Source: DASVDK01 sp036381125 [NCBI: Thermodesulfobacteriota bacterium]
GTDB lineage: Bacteria > DASVDK01
Length of the DNA: 17,773 nt
Direction of reading: 5' to 3'
NCBI GenBank assembly: GCA_036381125.1
Contig: DASVDK010000285.1
Location: 1-17,773, forward strand
This document shows, piece by piece, positions 8,720 to 15,391 of this stretch. The notes beneath the pieces are model-generated. The model searched no databases. It was given only the letters and a program-made list of their open reading frames with translations, and was not told the origin of the DNA. The position numbers were made by a program, and so were the translations under genes. The number at the start of each line of letters is the position of its first letter. Position 1 is the first letter of the stretch.

Positions 8720-10006
8720 CTACGGCGCCTCCTTCAACGGCTCGCGGCCGGCGTCCGCTCCGCGCGGGGCAAGCCCGCGCTCCGCTCCACGCGAGCCTTC
8801 GGCTCGCTCGGACCGGGGGCCGCTCGCCTCTGCGGCCGCTCTCGCGGCCGCCTGCAACGGCTCGGCCTCCGGGAGGAGGACGCACTTCACGCAGCCGTCC
8901 TCCTTGCGCTCGAAGATGCGGTACGCCTCGGGCGCCCGGTCGAGCGGGAACCGATGGGTGATGATCGCCTTCGCGTCGACGCGCCCCGCGCGGATGTGCT
9001 CGAGCAGGTGCGGCATGTAGCGCTTGACGTTGCACTGCCCCATGCGGAGCGTGAGGTTCTTGTTCATGGCGGTGCCGATGGGGACGAGGTTGAAGGGCGG
9101 CCCGTAGACGCCGATGATCGAGACGTGACCGCCCTTGCGGGTCGCGTGGACGGCCCACTCGATGGCGGTCGGCGCCCCGGCCTCGAGGAAGAGCCCCATG
9201 CCGAGCGCGGTGTGGAGCCACGAGCCGTCCGCCTCGAGGCCGACGGCGTCGATCGAGACGTCCGCCCCGCGGCCGGCCGTCATATCCTTGAGGTGCAGGA
9301 CGACGTCGTCCACCTCGCGGAAGTTCAACGTCTCCACCTGCGCGAAGCGGCGGGCGAACTCGAGTCGATAGTCGACGTGGTCCACCACGATGACCCGTCC
9401 GGCGCCCAGGAGCCACGCCGAGCGCGCCGCGAACAGGCCGACCGGCCCCGCGCCGAAGACGACGACCGTGTCGCCCGCCTGGATGCCGCCCATCTCCGCC
9501 GCCTGGTACCCGGTCGGGAAGACGTCGGAGAGGAAGAGGACGTCCTCGTCGGACATGTCCTCGGGGATCTTCATCGGCCCCACGTCGGCGAACGGGACGC
9601 GTACGTATTCGGCCTGCCCCCCGTCGTAGCCGCCCGTGGTGTGCGAGTAGCCGAAGACGCCCGAGGCGATCTCGCTGTTCGGGTTCGTGTTCTCGCAGAG
9701 ACCGGTGAGGCCCCGCGAGCAGAAGAAGCACGTGCCGCAGGAGATGTTGAACGGCACGACGACGCGGTCGCCCTTGCGCAGCGAACGCACCGACCCACCG
9801 ATCTCCTCGACGACGCCGGTGAACTCGTGTCCGAAGGTGTGCCCCCTGCGGGTGTCGGGCACCAGGCCGTGGTAGAGGTGCAGGTCCGAGCCGCAAATGG
9901 CCGTGCGGGTCACCCGGAGGACCACGTCGTTCGGGTGTTCGATGCGCGGAGTCGGCTTCGCGGACACGCGCAGCCGGTAGGGGCCCTCGTAGGTCACGGC
10001 GCGCAT
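8720..10006 (-). CDS. Zinc-dependent alcohol dehydrogenase, formaldehyde-dehydrogenase-like
   Basis: A cytoplasmic medium-chain dehydrogenase/reductase of 428 residues. Catalytic zinc ligands are C38 in CGSD, H60 and E61 in GHEF, and D162 in DVFPTGYQ. Structural zinc cysteines are C90, C93, C96 and C104. The NAD-binding glycine motif is G185-A-G187-P-V-G190 and the ribose-binding acid is D209. The DVFPTGYQA segment and the long loop near YSHTTGGYDGG place it in the glutathione-independent formaldehyde dehydrogenase-like branch; the substrate is unproven. The core ends near residue 380, and residues 381-428 are a low-complexity tail encoded by a palindrome-rich insertion (see 8735-8864). No strong ribosome site precedes the ATG. 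It is divergent from an SDR gene. Confidence 0.92.
   Translation of the reverse strand: MRAVTYEGPYRLRVSAKPTPRIEHPNDVVLRVTRTAICGSDLHLYHGLVPDTRRGHTFGHEFTGVVEEIGGSVRSLRKGDRVVVPFNISCGTCFFCSRGLTGLCENTNPNSEIASGVFGYSHTTGGYDGGQAEYVRVPFADVGPMKIPEDMSDEDVLFLSDVFPTGYQAAEMGGIQAGDTVVVFGAGPVGLFAARSAWLLGAGRVIVVDHVDYRLEFARRFAQVETLNFREVDDVVLHLKDMTAGRGADVSIDAVGLEADGSWLHTALGMGLFLEAGAPTAIEWAVHATRKGGHVSIIGVYGPPFNLVPIGTAMNKNLTLRMGQCNVKRYMPHLLEHIRAGRVDAKAIITHRFPLDRAPEAYRIFERKEDGCVKCVLLPEAEPLQAAARAAAEASGPRSERAEGSRGAERGLAPRGADAGREPLKEAP
8735..8864. repeat. Palindrome-rich in-frame insertion with direct repeats
   Basis: CAACGGCTCG occurs at 8735-8744 and 8855-8864, exactly 120 nt (40 codons) apart; with flanks the match is 13 of 14. 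Between the copies lie three hairpins: CGCGGG/CCCGCG (8761-8777), GCGAGCC/GGCTCGC (8789-8805) and GCGGCCGC repeated at 8832-8839 and 8844-8851. The segment has no stop in the dehydrogenase frame, and the protein shows the duplication as EPLQ and EPLK at its two ends. It looks like a REP-like element inserted in frame. Confidence 0.6.
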
Positions 10007-10116
10007 GGCACCCGGCGCTTGCAGGAGCCGTGCACAACGCCGGCCCGCCTTTCCCTTCCCGAGCGGCCGGGGCCCGGCCCCGTCCTTGCATCGGTCGCCC
10101 GTGGAGGAGGTTCGTC
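10007..10116. promoter_or_regulatory. Divergent intergenic region, ADH and SDR
   Basis: This 110-bp gap separates the divergent dehydrogenase and SDR genes and should hold both promoters. I see no clear -35/-10 pair. A 15-nt inverted repeat, CGGGGCC-C-GGCCCCG (10068-10082), could be an operator or simply GC-rich sequence. GGAGGAGG at 10103-10110 serves the SDR start. Confidence 0.35.
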
Positions 10117-10980
10117 ATGGCCGGCCAGCAGAAGCGCGGACAGCCGCCCCAGCACCAGGAGCACCGGCCGGGGCGCGAGAGCGAGATGCGCCCGAAGCCC
10201 CGCGCCGAGGACCCGGGCTACCGCGGAAGCGGCAAGCTCGCGGGCAAGGTGGCGCTCGTCACCGGAGGGGACAGCGGCATCGGCCGGGCGGTGGCCATCG
10301 CCTTCGCGCGCGAGGGGGCGGACCTCTCCGCCGTCTACCTCGAGGAGCACCGGGACGCCGAGGAGACGAAGCGGCTGGTGGAGGCCGAAGGCCGCCGCTG
10401 CCTGCTCGTGCCGGGGGACGTCGGGGACGAGGCCTTCTGCCGTCGAGCCGTCGAGCGGACCGTCGGCGAGTTCGGCCGGCTCGACGTCCTCGTCAACAAC
10501 GCGGCCGAGCAGCACCCGCAGCCGAGCATCGAGCACGTCCGCGAGGAGCAGCTCGTGCGGACCTTCCGGACGAACATCTTCGCGATGTTCTTCCTGACCA
10601 GGGCCGCGCTGCAACACCTCGGTCCCGGGTCGGCCATCGTCAACACGACGTCCGTCACCGCCTACAAGGGCAACCCGATGCTCCTCGACTACTCGTCGAC
10701 CAAGGGCGCCATCGTGGCGTTCACGCGCTCGCTCTCGCTGGCGCTGGCCGAGAAGGGGATCCGGGTGAACGGCGTCGCGCCCGGCCCCATCTGGACGCCG
10801 CTCATCCCCTCCACGTACCCGCCCGACAAGGTGGCGAGCTTCGGGACGGACGTTCCGCTCGGGCGGGCAGGTCAGCCCGAGGAGGTGGCGCCGAGCTACG
10901 TCTTCCTCGCCTCCGACGACGCCTCGTACATGACCGGGCAGATCCTGCACCCGAACGGCGGCACCATCGTCAACAGCTAG
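10117..10980 (+). CDS. SDR family oxidoreductase, stress-protein type
   Basis: A classical-type short-chain dehydrogenase of 287 residues with the extended hydrophilic N-terminus (about 40 residues, rich in Gln, Arg and Pro) seen in the YghA/GSP39-like group. The cofactor motif is TGGDSGIG (49-56), followed by NNAA at 127-130 and the catalytic S179, Y192 and K196. SVTAYKGNP and the APGPIWTPLIPST stretch are typical of this subgroup, whose members are often stress-induced and whose substrates are poorly known. An upstream in-frame ATG at 10030 exists, but GGAGGAGG six nt before 10117 decides the start. The gene stands alone on the plus strand between minus-strand operons and ends 71 nt before the convergent SDR. 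Confidence 0.92.
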   Translation: MAGQQKRGQPPQHQEHRPGRESEMRPKPRAEDPGYRGSGKLAGKVALVTGGDSGIGRAVAIAFAREGADLSAVYLEEHRDAEETKRLVEAEGRRCLLVPGDVGDEAFCRRAVERTVGEFGRLDVLVNNAAEQHPQPSIEHVREEQLVRTFRTNIFAMFFLTRAALQHLGPGSAIVNTTSVTAYKGNPMLLDYSSTKGAIVAFTRSLSLALAEKGIRVNGVAPGPIWTPLIPSTYPPDKVASFGTDVPLGRAGQPEEVAPSYVFLASDDASYMTGQILHPNGGTIVNS

Positions 10981-10985
10981 CCGGG

Positions 10986-11008
10986 GTCGGGCCTCGCGGT
11001 TCCCCGAC
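10986..11008 (+). terminator. Hairpin between convergent SDR genes
   Basis: GTCGGG (10986-10991) pairs with CCCGAC (11003-11008), with a possible inner CC/GG pair. It begins 5 nt after the SDR stop codon. It lacks a T-tract on the plus strand. It also directly adjoins the 24-nt dispersed repeat, so it may be part of that element. Confidence 0.35.
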
Positions 11009-11032
11009 TGGAAAACGGAAAGACCTGACCCC
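11009..11032 (-). repeat. 24-nt dispersed repeat, copy 2
   Basis: Read on the minus strand this is GGGGTCAGGTCTTTCC then GTTTTCCA, one base different from copy 1 at 1814-1837. It starts 19 nt beyond the stop codon of the minus-strand SDR gene, the same spacing and orientation relative to its gene as copy 1, and is followed by the hairpin at 10986-11008. Confidence 0.65.
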
Positions 11033-11051
11033 CGCTGGTCGCGTGGCGGGC

Positions 11052-11777
11052 CTATGGCCAGGAGGTCTCCCGCATGGGGATGACCGTCAGTTCGGGGATG
11101 ACGGTCTCGTCCGGCTGGGTGAGGACGAAGCGAATGGCGTCGGCGACGTTGCGCGGGTCTTGCAGCAAGCCGGGGTCGAGGTCGGGGAAGCGGTCGAGGA
11201 GGAACGGCGTCCGCATGCCGCCCGCGACGACCGCGGTCACCTTGACGCCGTCGGCCCTGGCCTCCACGTGCAGGGCGTGGCTGAAGCCGAGGAGCCCCCA
11301 CTTGCTCGCGTGGTAGGCGGCGGCGTTGGCCCAGGCGCGCTTGGCGGCGGTGGAGACCACGTTGACGATGTGGCCCCGGCGTTCGCGGCGCATCGCCTCG
11401 AGCGCGGCCTTGGCGGCGACGAACGGGCCGCGGAGGTTCACCGCGAGGATCCGGTCCCACTCGGCCACCGGCATCTCGGAGACCGGCACCGTCAGGTCGA
11501 CCCCCGCGTTGTTCACCAGGACGTCGAGCCGCCCGAACCTCGAGACGACGTCGCCGATGGTCGACGCCACCTGGCGCTCGTCGCGGACGTCCATGGGGGC
11601 GGCGACGGCCCGCCCGCCGACCGCCTCGATCCGCGCCGCCTCGGCGCGCGCCGGCGGCTCGGCCACGTCGGTCACCACCACGATCGCGCCCGCCTCGGCC
11701 AGGCTCTCGCAGACGGCGGCCCCGAGCCCCCGCGCGCCGCCGGTCACCAGCGCCACCCTGCCGCCGAGACCCGACAT
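11052..11777 (-). CDS. SDR family oxidoreductase in glycan operon
   Basis: A classical short-chain dehydrogenase/reductase of 241 residues. The cofactor motif is TGGARGLG (12-19), the acid D37 after VVVT suggests NAD preference, NNAG is at 89-92, and the catalytic residues are S142, Y155 and K159. GGGGAGG lies six nt before the ATG. It is the last gene of the minus-strand operon, 11 nt after the stop of a glycosyltransferase gene, so it is probably co-transcribed with the three glycosyltransferases. It might modify a sugar or lipid precursor, but its closest motifs are those of generic 3-oxoacyl-ACP-reductase-like SDRs, so the substrate is open. Confidence 0.9.
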   Translation of the reverse strand: MSGLGGRVALVTGGARGLGAAVCESLAEAGAIVVVTDVAEPPARAEAARIEAVGGRAVAAPMDVRDERQVASTIGDVVSRFGRLDVLVNNAGVDLTVPVSEMPVAEWDRILAVNLRGPFVAAKAALEAMRRERRGHIVNVVSTAAKRAWANAAAYHASKWGLLGFSHALHVEARADGVKVTAVVAGGMRTPFLLDRFPDLDPGLLQDPRNVADAIRFVLTQPDETVIPELTVIPMRETSWP

Positions 11778-11788
11778 GCCCACCTCCC

Positions 11789-13114
11789 CTAGGGGTTCAT
11801 CGCGACGGGCGGCGCGTCGGCCGCGGCGGGAAGCGCCGCCTCGGGCTCCGGCGCGCCGACCGCGCGCGGCCGCGCGTCCGCACCGCGCGCCGCCAGGACC
11901 GACTCGTAGAGCGCCGCCACTCGCGCGCTCACCTCCCGCCAGGTGAAGTGCGCGCGGACGCGGGCGAGACCACGGCGGCCCATGGCCCGGCCGAGCTGCG
12001 GCGCGGCGCAGATCCGGGCCACCCGGTCGGCCACCGCGTCGGGGTCGCACGGCGGCACGAGGAACCCGGTCTCCCCGTCGACGACCGTGTACGCGATGCC
12101 GCCCACGGCCGCGCCGACCACCGGCCTGGCGCAGGCCATCGCCTCGAGCGGCGTGATGCCGAACGGCTCGTACCAGGGCGTGGTGATGAAGACGTCGGCG
12201 GCCGAGTAGTAGAAGCGAAGGCTCTCGACCGGCCGCCGGCCGGTGAAGACGACCCCGTCGGCGACGTCCGCCTCGCGCGCGACGGCGGCGAGCCGGCCGA
12301 TCTCCGGCGTCACGGCCGGATCGGGCGTGTCGCCGTCGCCCCCCACGACGACGAGCGTGGCGCGCACGCCGTGGCGCTCGCGCAGGCGGGCGAGCGCGCG
12401 GATGACGATGTCGACCCCCTTGCGCGGCACCATCCGCCCGAGCTGCAGCAGGATCGTGCCGCGCGCCGGCAGCCCGGTGACCCGGCGAGCGAAGCGCCTG
12501 GGCACGGGGTAGAAGGTCTCGGGCGCGACGCCGCAGGGGATCATCACGAGGCGCGAGGGGTCGGCGTCGTAGAACCGCCTGAGGTCCTCGGCGTCCTGCG
12601 GGCACTCGGCCAGCACCCGGTCGGCCTCGGCGATGACCCGCTCCTCGATCGCGAATCGCGCGTCCGGGAAGCCGTCCGCGCCCTGCTGGTGGAGGCGCCG
12701 CACGCGGCCGAGCGCGTGGAAGGTGACGACGAACGGGACGCCGAGCGCCGCCTTGAGGTCGGCCGCCACGAGGCCCGACATGAAGAAGTTGGCGTGGAAG
12801 AGGTCGTAGCGGCGCCGCCGGGCGGCGTGCCGCACGTACGCGCCGAAGGCGTCCATGTAGGGGAGCAGCGACTCCTTGGGCACGGGCGCCGCCGGCCCGG
12901 CCGGGACGTGGACGAGCCGGAGCCTCGGGCCGAGCGCGACCCGCTCCGGCAGCCGCGCGCTGTCCCGACGGGTGAAGACGTCCACCTCGTAGCCGAGGGC
13001 GGCCAGGTGGGTCGCCAGCTCGGCGACGTAGACGTTCTGGCCGCCGGCGTCCACGCCGCCGAGGAGGCCCACCGGGGAGGCGTGCTCGCTGATGAGGCCG
13101 ATGCGCCTCGTCAC
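11789..13114 (-). CDS. Glycosyltransferase family 4 (GT-B)
   Basis: A 441-residue retaining glycosyltransferase that probably transfers a sugar from a nucleotide-sugar donor in envelope or exopolysaccharide synthesis. The N-terminal domain opens with RIGLISEHASPVG and the acceptor-site loop GGVDAGGQNVYV (residues 19-30), followed by VTFHALGR (130-137) and a long helix FAIEERVIAEADRVLAECPQ. The donor domain has GRMVPRKGVD (226-235) and the EX7E motif E316-P-F-G-I-T-P-L-E324. The GGVDAGGQNVYV loop resembles MshA and sucrose-phosphate-synthase-like GT4 enzymes. The last 25 residues are an Ala/Pro-rich tail. The GTG start overlaps the stop of the preceding gene as GTGA (13111-13114). Confidence 0.92.
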   Translation of the reverse strand: MTRRIGLISEHASPVGLLGGVDAGGQNVYVAELATHLAALGYEVDVFTRRDSARLPERVALGPRLRLVHVPAGPAAPVPKESLLPYMDAFGAYVRHAARRRRYDLFHANFFMSGLVAADLKAALGVPFVVTFHALGRVRRLHQQGADGFPDARFAIEERVIAEADRVLAECPQDAEDLRRFYDADPSRLVMIPCGVAPETFYPVPRRFARRVTGLPARGTILLQLGRMVPRKGVDIVIRALARLRERHGVRATLVVVGGDGDTPDPAVTPEIGRLAAVAREADVADGVVFTGRRPVESLRFYYSAADVFITTPWYEPFGITPLEAMACARPVVGAAVGGIAYTVVDGETGFLVPPCDPDAVADRVARICAAPQLGRAMGRRGLARVRAHFTWREVSARVAALYESVLAARGADARPRAVGAPEPEAALPAAADAPPVAMNP

Positions 13115-14088
13115 GCGGTGGCCCTCGCCGCGGCGGCCGGCAGGCCGGCCGCGTCCGCGAGCGCGCGGTTCCAGTCGGCCACGAATCGCTCGATCCCGAA
13201 GCGGGCCCGCGCGGTCCTGCGCGCGCCCTCGCCGAGCCGGTGCGCGAGCGCGGGGTCGTCGAGGCAGTCGCGGATGCGGTCGGCGAGCCAGGCGGGATCG
13301 GTCCCCGCGAAGCCCGACACGCCGTTCTCGACCACGGTCGCCATCTCCGTCGTCGCGAGCGCGACGACCGGCATGCCGATCATCATCGCTTCGCAGACGG
13401 CGAGCCCGAGGCTCGTCCAGCGGATCGGGTTGACGAGGACGCGGTAGCGCGCCTCGAACGCCGGGAGCGCGCGGTGCGGGATCTCGCCGAGGCCGCCCGC
13501 GGCGGTCGACCCCATCCCGACCAGGTCGATCGGCAGCGCCCCGCGCCAGGCGTCGAGGACGTCCCCGCCGAGGCGCCGGCCGCGCGCGCGGATGTCGTTC
13601 ACCACGCAGAGCGCCCGCGGCAGCTCTCCGGTGTAGCGGACCGACTCCGGCACGACGACGCCGTGCTCGATGACGCGTGTCGGCGTCCGGCCGCTGTCCC
13701 ACATGAGCGCGTTGAAGGGCGTCACGTGCACGAGCAGCACCTCCGGGTCGTCCACCCAGTGCCGCGCGTCCGTCGGGCTCGTCCGGGGCGGATCGTGCTC
13801 GAGATAGAGGCGCGGCAGCCGGCGCTGCTCGGCCGAGAGGATCTCGTCCTGATCGCGCTCCCAGTGCTCGCGCGCCTGGAAGAGCACCGCGTCGAAGTCG
13901 AGCCGACGCACCGCGTCGGCCGGCACCTCGCGCAGCGTCGGCGGCCAGGGGAAGTTCCCCGGCGGCAGCCCGACGTAGCCGGGCGGGCGCCCCGGCTTCA
14001 GGGGCACGACGATCTCGTGCCCCGTCCGCGCCAGGTAGAAGAGGTAGCTGCCGTGGACGTGCCAGGTGAAGAGCCGTAGCCGACGCAC
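13111..14088 (-). CDS. GT4-like glycosyltransferase
   Basis: A 325-residue GT-B glycosyltransferase. It starts RRLRLFTWHVHGSYLFYLA, followed by IVVPLKPGRPPGYVG. Further blocks are LPRLYLEHDPPR (91-102), HVTPFNALMWDSG (121-133), RVIEHGV (138-144) and a donor-site segment WTSLGLAVCEAMMIGMPVVA (224-243). In that segment the first acid of the EX7E motif is replaced by serine, a divergence worth noting. Similar proteins recur, in my recollection, in surface-glycan clusters next to GT9 and carbamoyltransferase genes. The GTG at 14088 is chosen because the family opens at this RRLR block; another GTG at 14106 and a TTG at 14121 are possible. Ribosome site: GGAAGG is rather distant (17 nt). It lies between the GT9 gene (46-nt gap) and the coupled GT4 gene. 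Confidence 0.85.
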   Translation of the reverse strand: MRRLRLFTWHVHGSYLFYLARTGHEIVVPLKPGRPPGYVGLPPGNFPWPPTLREVPADAVRRLDFDAVLFQAREHWERDQDEILSAEQRRLPRLYLEHDPPRTSPTDARHWVDDPEVLLVHVTPFNALMWDSGRTPTRVIEHGVVVPESVRYTGELPRALCVVNDIRARGRRLGGDVLDAWRGALPIDLVGMGSTAAGGLGEIPHRALPAFEARYRVLVNPIRWTSLGLAVCEAMMIGMPVVALATTEMATVVENGVSGFAGTDPAWLADRIRDCLDDPALAHRLGEGARRTARARFGIERFVADWNRALADAAGLPAAAARATA

Positions 14089-14134
14089 GGCCGCCGGGCG
14101 AAGCACCTTCCGTGCCTGCAAGCCGGAAGGTAGG

Positions 14135-15223
14135 TCATTCGGCCGCTCGCCGGGCGGTCGCCTCGAGCAGCTCTCGCGCCGCGTCGACCACCGCCTCGGG
14201 GGCGACCTGCCGCAGGCAGGCGTGATGCCCCTCCGGGCAGACGCTGCGGTAGCAGTACCGGCACGGGACGTCGTACGAGAGCACCCGGTGCGCGACGGCC
14301 CACGGCGTGTGCTGCGGGTTGGTGAGGGCGTAGAGGTCGACGACCGGGGTGCCGACCGCGGCGGCGACGTGGACCGGGCCGGTGTTGTTCGCCACGAGGA
14401 GCGGCGCCATCTCGAGGAGCGCGGCAAGCGCCGGGAGGTCGAGCCGTCCCGCCAGGGGGTACGCGCCAGGACCGGCCTCGCGGGCGATCGCCCGCACGAG
14501 ATCGCGCTCGGACGCGCTGCCGGTCAGGACCACCGCGACGCCGAGTCGGCGGATCAGCCCCCGCGCGGCCGCCGTGAACTGCTCGGGCGGATAGCGCCGG
14601 GCGGGCGCGCTCGCGCCGGGGTGGACGACCACCCAGCGGCGGCCGGGCGGCACGCCGGCCGCCTGGAGCGCGCGGTGCGCACGCGCGCGCGCCGTCGCCG
14701 GCACCCGGAGCGACAGCCGCTCGTCGGCGGGCCTCGCGCCGACGGCGGCGACGAGGTCGAGCTGCCGCCGGACCTCGTGGCGGATCCCCCGGGCCGGCTC
14801 GGTCTCGGGCACGTGTTCGGTGAGGAGCTGATACGGGTTCTCGCGGCAGTGGGCGAGCCGGCGCGGGATGCCGGCGAGGTAGCAGAGGAGCGCGGCCGGC
14901 AGCGGGCTCTGGCTGTACACGGTGAAGATGACGGCGCCGTCGACGCGCGCCTCGCGCAGCCGCTCGATCATCGCGAGGTCCGCGCCGGCGCCGCTCCTCG
15001 GCGGCGTCGCCTTCATCCAGGGCGCCTCGTACACGAGGATCTCGTCGATCTCCGGAATCAGCCGCCCGGCGGCCGCGCCGACCGGCGAGGCGAGGAGCGT
15101 GACCCGGCGGCCGTCGCGCGAGCGCTTCAGCGCGCGGATCGCCGGGGAGGTCATCAGGACGTCCCCGAGGCTGTCGAGGCGAACGGCCAGGACGTGCGAG
15201 GCGTCCACCCACGGGTCGCGCAT
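14135..15223 (-). CDS. Glycosyltransferase family 9, heptosyltransferase-like
   Basis: A 362-residue GT-B inverting enzyme of the ADP-heptose:LPS heptosyltransferase family, probably acting at the inner membrane on a lipid-linked core. The N-terminal signature is VRLDSLGDVLMTSPAIRAL (14-32), with D17 in the catalytic-acid position. The donor half has VVVHPGASAPARRYPPEQF and then LVANNTGPVHVAAAVGTPVV (276-295). The ALTNPQHTPW stretch is followed by a cysteine and histidine cluster, C321, C324, C329, H333, H334 and C336, which suggests a structural metal site or disulfide. Start: GGAGG lies 11 nt before the ATG. It is the first gene of the four-gene minus operon and is divergent from the carbamoyltransferase. 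Confidence 0.92.
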   Translation of the reverse strand: MRDPWVDASHVLAVRLDSLGDVLMTSPAIRALKRSRDGRRVTLLASPVGAAAGRLIPEIDEILVYEAPWMKATPPRSGAGADLAMIERLREARVDGAVIFTVYSQSPLPAALLCYLAGIPRRLAHCRENPYQLLTEHVPETEPARGIRHEVRRQLDLVAAVGARPADERLSLRVPATARARAHRALQAAGVPPGRRWVVVHPGASAPARRYPPEQFTAAARGLIRRLGVAVVLTGSASERDLVRAIAREAGPGAYPLAGRLDLPALAALLEMAPLLVANNTGPVHVAAAVGTPVVDLYALTNPQHTPWAVAHRVLSYDVPCRYCYRSVCPEGHHACLRQVAPEAVVDAARELLEATARRAAE

Positions 15224-15314
15224 CGTTCGAGGGGCCTCCGGTCGAGCGTCTCGGCGGCGCCCCGGGTGCACGAAGCGTTCCCCGCGACAGCCCGCACCTG
15301 CCCGCGAGGAGGAC

Positions 15315-15334
15315 CCGGCCGGCGTGCCGGCCGG
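15315..15334. repeat. Inverted repeat between divergent glycan operons
   Basis: CCGGCCGGC and GCCGGCCGG, 9 bp each, are separated by two bases. It sits in the 168-bp gap between the divergent GT9 and carbamoyltransferase genes, so it may be an operator shared by both or a GC-rich coincidence. No clear sigma70 promoter pair was found in this gap. Confidence 0.4.
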
Positions 15335-15361
15335 CGGTTCCGGCCGACCCCACCGGGCGTG

Positions 15362-15377
15362 CGGCATGCCGGTTGCT
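15362..15377 (+). promoter_or_regulatory. Weak sigma54-like site before carbamoyltransferase
   Basis: CGGCAT, five bases, then TTGCT: the GG and GC pairs are 10 nt apart and the -12 half is perfect, while the -24 half matches in four of six. The predicted start is close to 15387, only about 5 nt from the ATG, which would give an almost leaderless mRNA. Low certainty. Confidence 0.25.
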
Positions 15378-15391
15378 CGCCCCGGCGCGGC

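Noticed and set aside
10006-10022. Second sigma54-like site, TGGCAC with a downstream TTGC
   Set aside because: The GG and GC pairs are 12 nt apart instead of 10, which is not tolerated in known sigma54 promoters.
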